IMG/VR virus record: IMGVR_UViG_3300025120_000514
Location: 1-24,758 of that record
Source of the DNA: a virus
Strand: one strand, 5' to 3'
DNA length: 24,758 nt
This document shows positions 1 through 7,018 of the stretch, piece after piece (the stretch's first letter is position 1; every line of letters starts with the position of its first letter). Position numbers and translations under genes: made by a program. The notes under the pieces are model-generated. The model was not told where the DNA came from. It searched no databases and saw only the letters and a program-made list of their open reading frames with translations.

Positions 1-503
1 ATGGTAAAAATGCTTTTACATTTACAGCAGGATTATTTAGAATGATTTGTGAAAATGGTTTAGTTATTGCAGATACAGAATTTGAAGATGTAAAAATGCG
101 TCATATGGGTTATACATTTGAAGATCTACAGTCAATGATTAAAGAAATGGTTGAGAAATTACCTTTAACAGTTGAATCTATGAATAAAATGAAGAATATT
201 GAATTAGAAGAAAATCAAGTATTAGAATTAGCAAAATCATTACTTGATATTAGAGTTAAAGGAACAGATAATACATTTAATGATGTTGCAATTACTAATG
301 TGTTAGAATCTCAACGTAATGAAGATAGAGGTAATGGATTATGGGAAGTATTTAATAGAGTACAAGAAAATATTATTAATGGTAATTTTCATTACAATAC
401 TAAATCAGGAAAACAAAGACAGGCTCGTATAATTAAGAATTTCAAACAGGATCTAGATTTAAATAGAAACATGTTTGCAAAAGCTTTAGAATTTGCTTGT
501 TAA
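1..503 (+). CDS. DUF932 family protein, 3' part (5' end outside window)
   Basis: The reading frame is open to the left edge (first full codon at base 3), so the gene starts upstream; the ATG at 42 is internal. About 166 residues are visible. The piece has DUF932 (phage/plasmid-like protein) signatures: a segment reading FTAGLFRMICENGLVIA near the left edge, then RHMGY, and later a GLWEVFNRVQENIINGNF stretch followed by basic residues and a helical tail. The family is common in plasmids and large phages. Its biochemical role is not established; it often sits in replication or recombination neighbourhoods. Arg is often encoded by CGT here, unlike the AGA-dominated structural genes downstream. 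A strong hairpin terminator follows the stop, so this gene ends a transcription unit. The family call rests on remembered motifs, without a profile search. Confidence 0.72.
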   Translation, partial: GKNAFTFTAGLFRMICENGLVIADTEFEDVKMRHMGYTFEDLQSMIKEMVEKLPLTVESMNKMKNIELEENQVLELAKSLLDIRVKGTDNTFNDVAITNVLESQRNEDRGNGLWEVFNRVQENIINGNFHYNTKSGKQRQARIIKNFKQDLDLNRNMFAKALEFAC

Positions 504-516
504 TAAATTAATATAT

Positions 517-553
517 GCGCATATAACCGCGTTTTTTTGCGGTTTTTATGCGT
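517..553 (+). terminator. Rho-independent terminator after the DUF932 gene
   Basis: An inner stem AACCGC (525-530) pairs with GCGGTT (539-544) around a T-rich 8-base loop. An outer stem GCGCATA (517-523) pairs with TATGCGT (547-553), with one G-T pair and a small bulge of T residues. A run of five T (543-547) follows the GCGG arm. It lies 14 bases after the stop at 501-503 and separates this gene from the accessory cassette starting at 615. It is the only convincing terminator hairpin I see in the window. Confidence 0.75.
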
Positions 554-614
554 TGTATAATATATATAATATGAATGTCACATAATAATGCAAAATAAAT
601 AAAAAATTTAATAT

Positions 615-1649
615 ATGAGTTGGGAAAAGTTATATCCAAAAGAAAAGAATTTAGTTAAATTATCTTTAAAGCATGGGGGTAGTATAAAACCCTTAATAAT
701 TCCAAGTAAATTCACAGGAGGAACAGGGTTATGCAACGCTACTGTTTATAATGATAAAAAAGAAGGATTAATAGTTAATATAAGACATGTAGGGTATGTA
801 ATGTATCATAATGAATTTGAACAAAAATATTGGGGTATGTGGGGATGTATGCAGTATATGAATCCTGAAGAATTTCAATTTTTAGAAACAGTTAATTATA
901 TGTGTCATTTAGATGATGATTTAAATATAAGTCGATCAAGTAAAATTAATACTACTAAATATGATAAATCACCACTTTGGGATTTTATAGGACAAGAAGA
1001 TGTAAGATTGTTTAGGTGGGATGATAAACTATATACTTGTGGTGTAAGAAGAGATATTGATGAAATAGGAACAGGAAGGATGGAAATGTGTGAAATTGAA
1101 TTAGGTGATGATGGGTTTGTTGAAGTTACAAGAGATAGAATTGAAGTACCTCAAAAAGAAACATATCTTGAAAAAAATTGGATGCCGGTTTTAGATATGC
1201 CTTATCATTTTCTTAGACATGCTGATCCTGTAGAATTAGTTAAAGTTGATTGTAAAAATAAAAATTGTATACCTGTAGTTAAGAGGGATTGGAGTGAAAA
1301 AATATCTACAACAAAATTAAAAACAGGAGATTTAAGAGGGGGATCACAAGTAATACCTTTTGGAGAATATAGGTTATGCATTACACATGAATGTTTTTTT
1401 CCTTATCATCCTGTTGGAAATGGAAAAGATGCTCATTATAATCATAGATTTGTTTTTTATGACAAAGATTGGAATATAGTTAAAGTATCTAAACCTTTTA
1501 AATTTATGGATGCTATGATAGAATTTAATTGTGGGTTAGCTGAAGTTGGAGATGATTTATTGATTACCTTTGGTTTTCAAGATAATGCTGCATATATACT
1601 TAAAATGCCTAAAATAATATTAGAAAAAATTGAATATGAAAAATTATAA
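615..1649 (+). CDS. GH130/GH43-like beta-propeller glycoside hydrolase/phosphorylase-type protein
   Basis: A 344-aa protein built of strand-rich repeats like the five-bladed beta-propeller enzymes of the GH130/GH43/GH32 superfamily. Visible landmarks are EDVRLF at residues 128-133 (compare the ED-R-LF signature of GH130), KNWMPV at 187-192, RGGSQ at 241-245, THE at 258-260 and EFNCGL at 303-308. Enzymes of this fold act on mannosides or other glycans by hydrolysis or phosphorolysis; the substrate cannot be read here. No signal peptide is visible, so it probably acts inside the infected cell. It overlaps the next gene by 14 bases and opens a cassette with a TPR protein, a family 2 glycosyltransferase and an oxygenase-like protein. 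That suggests a role in glycan building or trimming. It could also be a non-catalytic sugar-binding propeller. No Shine-Dalgarno is present; an AATAAATA box at 594-601 lies just upstream. Confidence 0.55.
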   Translation: MSWEKLYPKEKNLVKLSLKHGGSIKPLIIPSKFTGGTGLCNATVYNDKKEGLIVNIRHVGYVMYHNEFEQKYWGMWGCMQYMNPEEFQFLETVNYMCHLDDDLNISRSSKINTTKYDKSPLWDFIGQEDVRLFRWDDKLYTCGVRRDIDEIGTGRMEMCEIELGDDGFVEVTRDRIEVPQKETYLEKNWMPVLDMPYHFLRHADPVELVKVDCKNKNCIPVVKRDWSEKISTTKLKTGDLRGGSQVIPFGEYRLCITHECFFPYHPVGNGKDAHYNHRFVFYDKDWNIVKVSKPFKFMDAMIEFNCGLAEVGDDLLITFGFQDNAAYILKMPKIILEKIEYEKL

Positions 1650-2247
1650 ATTAGAAGAAAAATTAAACAATTATATCATAAATCCCAGAAAGGATATATG
1701 TAATTTTGAATTAGCATGTAGTTATTTTGATTTAGGACAATATGCTTCAGCTTTATCTTATTATTTAAGAAGTGCTGAATTATCTAAAAATGGTGATTTA
1801 GTTTATGAAAGTTTATTATGTTCTTGGGATTGTATGGCTAAAGTGGGAGGTAGACCTATATTTGAAAGAGGACAAATATTTCAAGCAATATCACATTCCC
1901 CACATAGACCTGAAGCTTATAATACTATGTGTTTGTGGTTAGAATTTTGTGGGGATAGAATTGCATCTCCAGAAGAAAAATATCTTACAATGTATTCATA
2001 TGCTTGTATAGGAATTTCTAACATACTAAGTGATAGAAATTTTAAATACTATAATAGGTATGATGGATATTTTGTATTTTTATATTATAAAGCTCTTGCA
2101 GGGTGGCATATAGGAAAAACACAAGAAAGTACGGATTTATTTTTAGAATTAGTTAATAATCCTAATAATAATTTAAATGAAAGATATAAAACATTAATAA
2201 AATCAACTATAGAAAATTTAGAACTTTCACATTTAATTAAAAAATAA
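1636..2247 (+). CDS. TPR-like repeat protein of the carbohydrate cassette
   Basis: A 203-aa protein, predicted all-helical. The segment at residues 16-50 (NP.KD..NFELACSYFDLGQYASALSYYLRSAEL) has the residue spacing of a tetratricopeptide unit. RPEAYNTMCLWLEFCGD near residues 91-107 resembles another unit. This arrangement is familiar from phage and bacterial proteins where TPR units are fused to, or encoded beside, glycosyltransferases and beta-propeller domains. Here it is a separate gene between a propeller and a GT2 enzyme. A role as scaffold or partner of those enzymes is inference. I chose the ATG at 1636 over an in-frame TTG at 1630. The start lies inside the end of the previous gene (14-base overlap), implying translational coupling. 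Confidence 0.5.
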   Translation: MKNYKLEEKLNNYIINPRKDICNFELACSYFDLGQYASALSYYLRSAELSKNGDLVYESLLCSWDCMAKVGGRPIFERGQIFQAISHSPHRPEAYNTMCLWLEFCGDRIASPEEKYLTMYSYACIGISNILSDRNFKYYNRYDGYFVFLYYKALAGWHIGKTQESTDLFLELVNNPNNNLNERYKTLIKSTIENLELSHLIKK

Positions 2248-2252
2248 AAAGA

Positions 2253-3050
2253 ATGGGAAATAAAAAAAGTATACCTGTTATTGGGGTACCAGTAGTAAAT
2301 GGAGTTCATTGGGTAAAAAGACTAATGTTATCAATTGATTATCCTGTAGATAATTTATTTATAATCAATAATAATGGAAGAGGTGAAATTACTAAAGAAT
2401 TAGATAAGTTAAAAAATATATCTAACAAATTTATTAAAAATATACATATAACACATTTACCTTCTAATTTAGGGGTCCCAGCAGCTTGGAATTTAATAAT
2501 CAAATCCTTTCTAATGGAACCCTATTGGATAATTTCTAACCATGATGTTGCTTTCTCACCAGGTTTATTAGAAGAATTTTCAAATATAGCTCAAGATAAA
2601 GATCTAAGTATGATTCATCCTAGAGCTGGTGATAATAATATAGGTACATATGATTTATTTGCCATAACTGAAATAGGAGTAAAGGTAGTAGGATTGTTTG
2701 ATGAAAATTTATATCCGGCTTATGGGGAAGATACAGATTATATAATGAGAGTTTTAAATTTAGACCCAAAAGTTTGTAGAGGGTTGGATAATACTTATTT
2801 ACATGGAAAAGAAATAGCTGACTGTGTTAATTATGAAAAAAATGGTCGACAAACATCTAAGGAAGAACCTCAAATGAAAGAAAAATTAGATAGAGTTGAT
2901 GAAAAAAATTATGAGTACTTAACTAAAAAGTGGGGAAAAGGTTGGAGAGAATTATCTCCTTGTAAATATCCTTTTAATAATAAAGAATATTCTAATTCTT
3001 ATACTTCATGGGATTTAGATTATATAAGAAATAAGTATTTAGGGTTTTAA
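2253..3050 (+). CDS. Family 2-like (GT-A fold) glycosyltransferase
   Basis: A 265-aa protein with GT2 landmarks in order: an N-terminal strand IPVIGVPVVNG (7-17), an INNNGRG turn (38-44) where the nucleotide sugar usually sits, SNLGVPAAWN (71-80), and SNHDVAF (95-101) in the place of the metal-binding DxD. GLFDENLYPAYGEDTDY (147-163) follows, with the acidic ED pair expected of the catalytic region, then a late LHG (183-185). The family transfers a sugar from an NDP-sugar to an acceptor. Acceptor and sugar are not predictable. It has no membrane segment, so it should be cytoplasmic. It sits 5 bases after the TPR gene and is followed by the oxygenase-like gene, so the four are probably co-transcribed. 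The DxD is replaced by an HD-type motif, so metal use is uncertain. Confidence 0.75.
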   Translation: MGNKKSIPVIGVPVVNGVHWVKRLMLSIDYPVDNLFIINNNGRGEITKELDKLKNISNKFIKNIHITHLPSNLGVPAAWNLIIKSFLMEPYWIISNHDVAFSPGLLEEFSNIAQDKDLSMIHPRAGDNNIGTYDLFAITEIGVKVVGLFDENLYPAYGEDTDYIMRVLNLDPKVCRGLDNTYLHGKEIADCVNYEKNGRQTSKEEPQMKEKLDRVDEKNYEYLTKKWGKGWRELSPCKYPFNNKEYSNSYTSWDLDYIRNKYLGF

Positions 3051-3078
3051 AATATATATTAATTTAATAAAATTAAAA

Positions 3079-3747
3079 ATGAAAAAAATTTATAATAAAG
3101 ATTCAAATAAAAAATCTGATTGGGGTGTAATTGAAACTAATCAATTTAAGGCAAATAAAAAATCAAATAAAAGAGCATGGATAATTGATAATTTTTATGA
3201 AGATCCAGATGCTGTTAGACAATATGCTTTAGAACAAATGTATTGGGATAAAGGTCATGGAGGGGTTGGTTGGAGAACTAGAAAACAATTTATATTTGAT
3301 GGAGTTAAGGAAAAAATTGCAGAAACAATGGGTTGTAATATTACTAATTGGACTGATGTTTATTCTATTTGTGGGGTATTCCAAAGTGGGTTTTGTAGTG
3401 GAAATGTTCCACCCTTAGTTTATCATGCTGATGAACAGCAATGGGCTGCTATGGTATTTCTTACACCAAACGCACCATTTGAAACAGGGACTAAAGTTGT
3501 TGCTAATAAAAAGTCTAAAGTATACCACACATCCCAAAGTGATGATATATTTGATTATTTCCCCCAACAAGAAACCTTTGTAGATGGAACGTTATTTGAG
3601 GATGTTGATACATTTGGAAATGTTTATAATAGAATGGTAATTTTTGATGGACAAACTATCCATAGTTCAATGGGATATTTTGGGCATAGTATAGAAACTG
3701 GTAGATTATGGCAGATGTTCTTTTTTGATACGGATTTGCCAAGATAA
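3079..3747 (+). CDS. 2OG-Fe(II) oxygenase-like protein
   Basis: A 222-aa protein with a plausible facial triad: YHADE gives H116-x-D118, IHSS gives H195, and R209 in GRLWQMFFFD would bind 2-oxoglutarate. The surrounding pattern (AAMVFLTPNAP after the HxD, GNVYNRMVIFDG before the distal His, YFG before the Arg) is typical of prolyl-hydroxylase-like and DUF6445-like double-stranded beta-helix proteins found in marine phages and bacteria. Such enzymes hydroxylate proteins, small molecules or nucleic acid bases; the substrate is unknown. It closes the carbohydrate cassette, 28 bases after the glycosyltransferase, so a hydroxylate-then-glycosylate sequence is a testable idea but only inference. 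The start follows an A-rich leader without a Shine-Dalgarno. Confidence 0.6.
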   Translation: MKKIYNKDSNKKSDWGVIETNQFKANKKSNKRAWIIDNFYEDPDAVRQYALEQMYWDKGHGGVGWRTRKQFIFDGVKEKIAETMGCNITNWTDVYSICGVFQSGFCSGNVPPLVYHADEQQWAAMVFLTPNAPFETGTKVVANKKSKVYHTSQSDDIFDYFPQQETFVDGTLFEDVDTFGNVYNRMVIFDGQTIHSSMGYFGHSIETGRLWQMFFFDTDLPR

Positions 3748-3763
3748 TAATTAATTTAAAAAA

Positions 3764-3964
3764 ATGGATAAATTTCAAGAAGAGTTTTTAGATAAAGTAG
3801 GAAGTGAAGAAATTATTAAAATTTCTGAAATACTTAATAGAATAAATAAACAAGAAAAATTAGTTGAAGTTGTGTATTATGCTTTAACAACAATGTCTAA
3901 ATCAGATGGGAATATGTCTCCTCTTTTAGCTCTACAGATTGCTGAAGAAGATTGGGATATATAG
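3764..3964 (+). CDS. Small helical phage protein, function unknown
   Basis: A 66-aa acidic protein that I do not recognise. It is predicted mostly helical, with no cysteines, no membrane segment and no DNA-binding motif that I can see. It starts 16 bases after the oxygenase-like gene, behind a run of seven A with no Shine-Dalgarno. It is followed by a short AT-rich gap carrying a copy of the recurrent ATATTTATA element. Coding status is supported by tight packing and an uninterrupted frame with codon use like its neighbours. Confidence 0.55.
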   Translation: MDKFQEEFLDKVGSEEIIKISEILNRINKQEKLVEVVYYALTTMSKSDGNMSPLLALQIAEEDWDI

Positions 3965-3976
3965 TAAATTTTTTGT

Positions 3977-3985
3977 ATATTTATA
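3977..3985 (+). promoter_or_regulatory. Short copy of the recurrent ATATTTATA element
   Basis: The nine bases ATATTTATA match the core of the element upstream of 6662, 10193 and 22965 and end 13 bases before the ATG at 3999. The match is shorter than at the other sites, being followed by CC rather than AT. The same nine bases also occur inside coding sequence (about 14752), so this single site could be chance. Confidence 0.25.
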
Positions 3986-3998
3986 CCATATGGTAAAT

Positions 3999-4412
3999 AT
4001 GGATAATATATTTGATTTATTTGGACCAAATGATGACTTTAATGGGGCAGATAATGGTACTACTTATATGGATTTTAAAAATACTCCTATATATTGGGTA
4101 GGAATGTATAAAAAATTAATATTAAACCATATAAATTTTAATAAAAAAATAATAAAGTTCTTCCAAAAATCAAATAAGGATTTAGATTTAAAGGATGTTA
4201 AAGAAGCAGGAGAATATGTAACATACAATAAAGCTTGGTTATATATTAAAAAAATAGATTTATCAAAAGAAGAACATATAAAAGGAATTAAAACCTATAA
4301 TGATGAGTACCTAAATGTAGCATTAAAATTAGGTATTTCTTTTTTTATAGAAACAGAAGAATATGAAAGGTGCGCCCATCTCCAAAAAATTCTAAATAAT
4401 CTTTCAGAGTAA
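3999..4412 (+). CDS. Phage protein of unknown function with a C-terminal UVR-like motif
   Basis: A 137-aa protein from the ATG at 3999. In-frame ATGs at 3990 and 3939 also exist. The 3939 start would overlap the previous gene by 26 bases and put the ATATTTATA element inside the coding region, so I prefer 3999. The N-terminus is acidic and polar (MDNIFDLFGPNDDFNG). The body is lysine-rich and helical. The last residues, EEYERCAHLQKILNNL, resemble the short UVR helical hairpin of UvrB/UvrC and ClpC-type proteins (E-Y-E-x-C/A-A-x-L-x-x-x-I), here as a single motif. No enzyme domain is visible. A 151-base gap follows. Confidence 0.55.
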   Translation: MDNIFDLFGPNDDFNGADNGTTYMDFKNTPIYWVGMYKKLILNHINFNKKIIKFFQKSNKDLDLKDVKEAGEYVTYNKAWLYIKKIDLSKEEHIKGIKTYNDEYLNVALKLGISFFIETEEYERCAHLQKILNNLSE

Positions 4413-4563
4413 CTTGGATTCCCAAATAACTTTATATATCTTGGATATAAATTAATATTAGGTATTAAGGTACAAATGTTAATAAGAGATATTAGATAAT
4501 AAATATTAAATAATAGAGATAATAAGTATTAAAATATAAGACATACTAACATACTAAATAATT
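4413..4563 (+). other. 151-base AT-rich non-coding gap
   Basis: No reading frame of useful length and no tRNA-like cloverleaf is visible on either strand. The 5' third holds two CTTGGAT copies and a TATAAATT box (4446-4453), one base from the T4 late octamer. The middle holds imperfect direct repeats of the type AATA(A)GAGATA (about 4481-4494 and 4512-4525). The 3' end has a perfect tandem octamer. It is the longest gene-free stretch in the window and a plausible regulatory region for the block starting at 4564, but no site is proven. Confidence 0.4.
4541..4556 (+). repeat. Perfect tandem duplication of ACATACTA
   Basis: The octamer ACATACTA occurs twice back to back, ending 7 bases before the ATG at 4564. 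This is where an operator or a translation-control site could act. It may also be slippage in AT-rich DNA; no function can be assigned. Confidence 0.5.
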
Positions 4564-4746
4564 ATGAGAAATAAAAACACATGTGTAAGATTAATGGATA
4601 AACTAGAGAACAAATTACAAACTCTAAAATTTATTCTAAGCAGACCTAACGCTAACATTCAAGAATTTCAAGAGGTAATAGATGAATGTAAGGATATAGT
4701 TCAAGAAACAAAATCATTTATAGATCGCGAACAAGAAACAATGTAA
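4564..4746 (+). CDS. Small coiled-coil phage protein, function unknown
   Basis: A 60-aa protein predicted as two helices with coiled-coil heptads: LMDKLENKLQTLKFILSR (about 10-27), then FQEVIDECKDIVQETKSFID (about 35-54). Small proteins beginning MRNKNTC.RLMD.LENKLQ are familiar to me from T4-like marine phages, but I know no function for them. It precedes the HD-domain gene by 14 bases and probably shares its transcript. There is no Shine-Dalgarno. The tandem ACATACTA repeat lies immediately upstream. Confidence 0.6.
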   Translation: MRNKNTCVRLMDKLENKLQTLKFILSRPNANIQEFQEVIDECKDIVQETKSFIDREQETM

Positions 4747-4760
4747 TTAAAATAAAAGTT

Positions 4761-5528
4761 ATGAAATTAACAGCAGAAAAAATACAATCTAATTGGATAG
4801 ATTTTATGAGTAATATTGATACTTATATTTCATCACCTCGTAAAGAACAATTAACTAAATTTTATGAAACGTATGCAGAACGTATTATGCTTATGCCAGC
4901 TGCTCATAAAAAAGAATACCACTCAGCATTTCCTGGTGGATACGTTGATCATGTTAATAGAGTAGTTCATGCAGCCTTATCAATGTCAGATGTTTGGAAA
5001 TCGTTTGGGTGTAATATGGATACATTTACAGAAGAAGAATTAGTATTTTCAGCAATTAATCATGATTTAGGAAAAATGGGTGATGCAGACCATGAATCAT
5101 ATATTCCTCAAACAGATAAATGGAGAAAAGATAAATTAGGTGAAGATTATATGTTTAATAAAAAATTAGCATTTTCATCTGTGCCTGATAGAGGTTTATT
5201 TCTACTCCAGGATAATAATATTAAATATACTTTTAATGAAATGGTAGCCATACAAACACATGATGGGTTGTATGATTCAGCAAATGATAAATATTTAAAG
5301 GGTTATATGCCAGAGCAAAAACCTCGTACGTCTTTACCTTTTATATTACATCAAGCCGATATGATGGCAGCTAGAATTGAGTTTGAAATTGAATGGTTAT
5401 CAAAATTCAAAAATCCAACTCCAAAACAATCAAACAATTTTTCAATAAATTCTAATAAATCAACAAAATCTAAGGCTTTAGGTAATTTATCAAGCCCAGG
5501 ACTTAAAAATATGTTAAATAATCTATAA
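4761..5528 (+). CDS. HD-domain phosphohydrolase
   Basis: A 255-aa protein with the HD superfamily metal ligands in order: H64 in GGYVDHV, the H101-D102 pair in INHDLGKMGD, H167 in QTHDGLYD, and D200 in LHQADMMAARIE. These coordinate one or two divalent metals in hydrolases acting on nucleotides, (p)ppGpp or cyclic nucleotides; the substrate cannot be assigned. The last 40 residues are low-complexity, rich in N, S and K, and look disordered. Arg is often CGT, unlike the AGA preference of the structural genes. It is separated from the next ORF by one base, so the two are probably translationally coupled. In a phage it could adjust host nucleotide pools or alarmone levels; that is inference. Confidence 0.78.
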   Translation: MKLTAEKIQSNWIDFMSNIDTYISSPRKEQLTKFYETYAERIMLMPAAHKKEYHSAFPGGYVDHVNRVVHAALSMSDVWKSFGCNMDTFTEEELVFSAINHDLGKMGDADHESYIPQTDKWRKDKLGEDYMFNKKLAFSSVPDRGLFLLQDNNIKYTFNEMVAIQTHDGLYDSANDKYLKGYMPEQKPRTSLPFILHQADMMAARIEFEIEWLSKFKNPTPKQSNNFSINSNKSTKSKALGNLSSPGLKNMLNNL

Positions 5529-5529
5529 T

Positions 5530-5808
5530 ATGGAAATAATATTAATATCAATTCTATCAGCATTATCTATTGTATTAGGATTTGCAGTTTTTAATTTAAT
5601 GAAAAAAAACGAACAACAAGAAGATATTCTAGTTGAATATATGAAATATTTAAATAAAATATCAAAAGCAATAGAAGTATCAGATACAAGATTAAAAAAA
5701 TTAGATGCTCAAGGAAGGTTTAAGAGTGATGATGAAATAGGTTTTTTCTTTAAAACAGTTATGACAATACAAGATTTACTAAATGGATTTAAAATTAAAG
5801 ACTTATAA
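5530..5808 (+). CDS. Small single-pass membrane protein, function unknown
   Basis: A 92-aa protein. Residues 3-24 form a hydrophobic helix (IILISILSALSIVLGFAVF), followed by KK and a cytoplasm-type coiled segment. The C-terminal block FKSDDEIGFFFKTVMTIQDLL (about 64-84) resembles a motif shared by small proteins in marine T4-like phages, where I know no assigned role. It starts one base after the HD gene stop, suggesting coupled translation and perhaps membrane tethering of a partner. It lies directly ahead of the gp55-like sigma gene. Confidence 0.6.
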   Translation: MEIILISILSALSIVLGFAVFNLMKKNEQQEDILVEYMKYLNKISKAIEVSDTRLKKLDAQGRFKSDDEIGFFFKTVMTIQDLLNGFKIKDL

Positions 5809-5817
5809 TTGTGATAA

Positions 5818-6627
5818 ATGGATAATATAATAAAGGCCGCTAAGAAAAAAAGACAGAAAAGAAATTATTTTACTCAAGAAACAGAAGATGCTATTGTTCA
5901 GTATAATTTAAGTAAAGATAAAAAGTTTAAAAGTAATATATATTCTAAAGAAATACATTATCCTTTTTATAAATTAACAGAAAATATAATACATACCTTT
6001 AAATTTTACTATACAGATAATGTTGAAAATTTAGAAGATTTACAACATGAAATTATGGTTTTTCTTTTAGATAAAATTCATTTATTTGATCCCTTAAAAG
6101 GTGCTAAAGCCTATTCTTATTTTGGAACTATTGTAAAAAGATGGTTAATAATTTATAATCAAAAAAATTATAAAAAGAAAATAGACTCTATTGATATGGA
6201 AGATATTACTAAACACCAAAATTTAGATGTAGGTGATAATACTTTTTTTATTCTAAACCCTAAATTAGAACAATCATCACAAAAATTTATAGAATCAGAT
6301 AGTAATTTTGGGGATGAATTATATACTAAAGGGTATAAAGAAGGTGATAGATTATCTATTTTTATTGATTTATATGTGAAATATATGACTGAAAATATTT
6401 ATGGTTATTTTCCTAAAGAATATGATGCTCAAATAGCTGATTGTATCTTAGAATTATTTAGAAAAAGGGATGCTATAGATGTTTTTAATAAAAAAGCACT
6501 TTATATTTACATAAGGGAAATGATTGACGTTAAAACTCCTAAAATTACAAAAATAGCTAATAAATTACACAAAGTATTTAAAGTAAAATATTTAGTGTAC
6601 CATGAAAAAGGTTTTTTTCCATCTTAA
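5818..6627 (+). CDS. 55: gp55-like late-transcription sigma factor
   Basis: A 269-aa protein. Residues about 45-112 resemble sigma-70 region 2 as found in T4-type gp55: PFYKLTENIIHTFKFYY, then NLEDLQHEIMVFLLDKIHLFDP, then KGAKAYSYFGTIVKRWLI, which corresponds to the core-binding and -10-recognition helices. T4 gp55 directs host RNA polymerase to late promoters together with the sliding clamp and gp33. This protein is longer than T4 gp55 (185 aa). The extra C-terminal part contains NKKALYIYIREMIDVKTPKITKIANKL (split by a helix-turn-like VKTPKI), which might be an additional DNA- or polymerase-binding module. It sits directly before the structural block it would be expected to switch on. No regions 3-4 typical of bacterial sigma are evident. 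There is no Shine-Dalgarno; the start is 9 bases after the previous stop. Confidence 0.72.
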   Translation: MDNIIKAAKKKRQKRNYFTQETEDAIVQYNLSKDKKFKSNIYSKEIHYPFYKLTENIIHTFKFYYTDNVENLEDLQHEIMVFLLDKIHLFDPLKGAKAYSYFGTIVKRWLIIYNQKNYKKKIDSIDMEDITKHQNLDVGDNTFFILNPKLEQSSQKFIESDSNFGDELYTKGYKEGDRLSIFIDLYVKYMTENIYGYFPKEYDAQIADCILELFRKRDAIDVFNKKALYIYIREMIDVKTPKITKIANKLHKVFKVKYLVYHEKGFFPS

Positions 6628-6642
6628 AAACCTAAAGATTTA

Positions 6643-6658
6643 ATATTTATAATCAAAA
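6643..6658 (+). promoter_or_regulatory. Recurrent ATATTTATAAT element before the baseplate block
   Basis: The 11 bases ATATTTATAAT (6643-6653), followed by CAAAA, lie in the 34-base gap between the sigma gene and the gene at 6662. The same 11 bases stand before 10193 and 22965. Read on + it contains TATAAT; read on - it contains TATAAATA, the T4 late octamer. Position at the head of the structural block supports a promoter role; orientation and sigma class are unproven. Confidence 0.35.
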
Positions 6659-6661
6659 ATT

Positions 6662-7018
6662 ATGGGACAACTAGATTCAATAATATTTGGTAACAAAAAA
6701 TTTTCAGATATTCTCCATGAGATATATGATAATCAAACTACCAAAAAACAACAAATTACATCTTTAATAAGTGAATTAAAACCTTTAATTCAAGAAATAG
6801 GGGATGCTACTTTAATAGTACCTCTAATAAAAGAGTATTTAGAAATTGGGGTTAAAAATGATGAGCAATTAATAAAAATGGCTACAATTATTCAAAGAGC
6901 TGTTAATAATACTAACGATGAAGGTGAATTTGGGATAACAGAAGAAGAAAAAGCCGAATTATTAGCAGAAATGGATAAACTAGAAAGAGCAAATAAAGAA
7001 ATTAAAAATAATGGCTAA
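6662..7018 (+). CDS. Helical protein of unknown function heading the baseplate block
   Basis: A 118-aa, acidic, mostly helical protein with no recognisable enzymatic motif. The N-terminus MGQLDSIIFGNKKFSDILHEIYDN precedes two or three amphipathic helices; the C-terminus is a charged coil (EEEKAELLAEMDKLERANKEI). It overlaps the spike gene by 8 bases, and conserved small proteins in this position in T4-like marine phages are probably structural or assembly factors. That placement is inference. It is the first gene downstream of gp55 and has its own ATATTTATAAT element. Confidence 0.55.
   Translation: MGQLDSIIFGNKKFSDILHEIYDNQTTKKQQITSLISELKPLIQEIGDATLIVPLIKEYLEIGVKNDEQLIKMATIIQRAVNNTNDEGEFGITEEEKAELLAEMDKLERANKEIKNNG

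Noticed and set aside
1630-1635. TTG start at 1630 for the TPR gene
   Set aside because: An ATG two codons later is the more ordinary start and nothing favours the TTG.
2085-2309. Minus-strand ORF of 74 codons across the TPR and glycosyltransferase genes
   Set aside because: It lies opposite two recognisable + strand genes and has a composition typical of an antisense shadow.
3079-3747. Reading the oxygenase-like protein as a TET/JBP-type DNA base hydroxylase
   Set aside because: It has the HxD...H...R triad but none of the surrounding motifs I would expect of TET/JBP; the pattern fits prolyl-hydroxylase or DUF6445-like proteins better.
3939-3998. Upstream ATGs at 3939 and 3990 for the UVR-motif protein
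   Set aside because: The 3939 start overlaps the previous gene by 26 bases, and both crowd or cover the ATATTTATA element. The 3990 start remains possible.
4413-4430. Terminator after the gene ending at 4412 (TTGG-ATTC-CCAA)
   Set aside because: The stem is only four pairs and no T-run follows.
4413-4563. tRNA or small RNA gene in the 151-base gap
   Set aside because: No cloverleaf, no T-loop consensus and no stable GC stem is visible on either strand.
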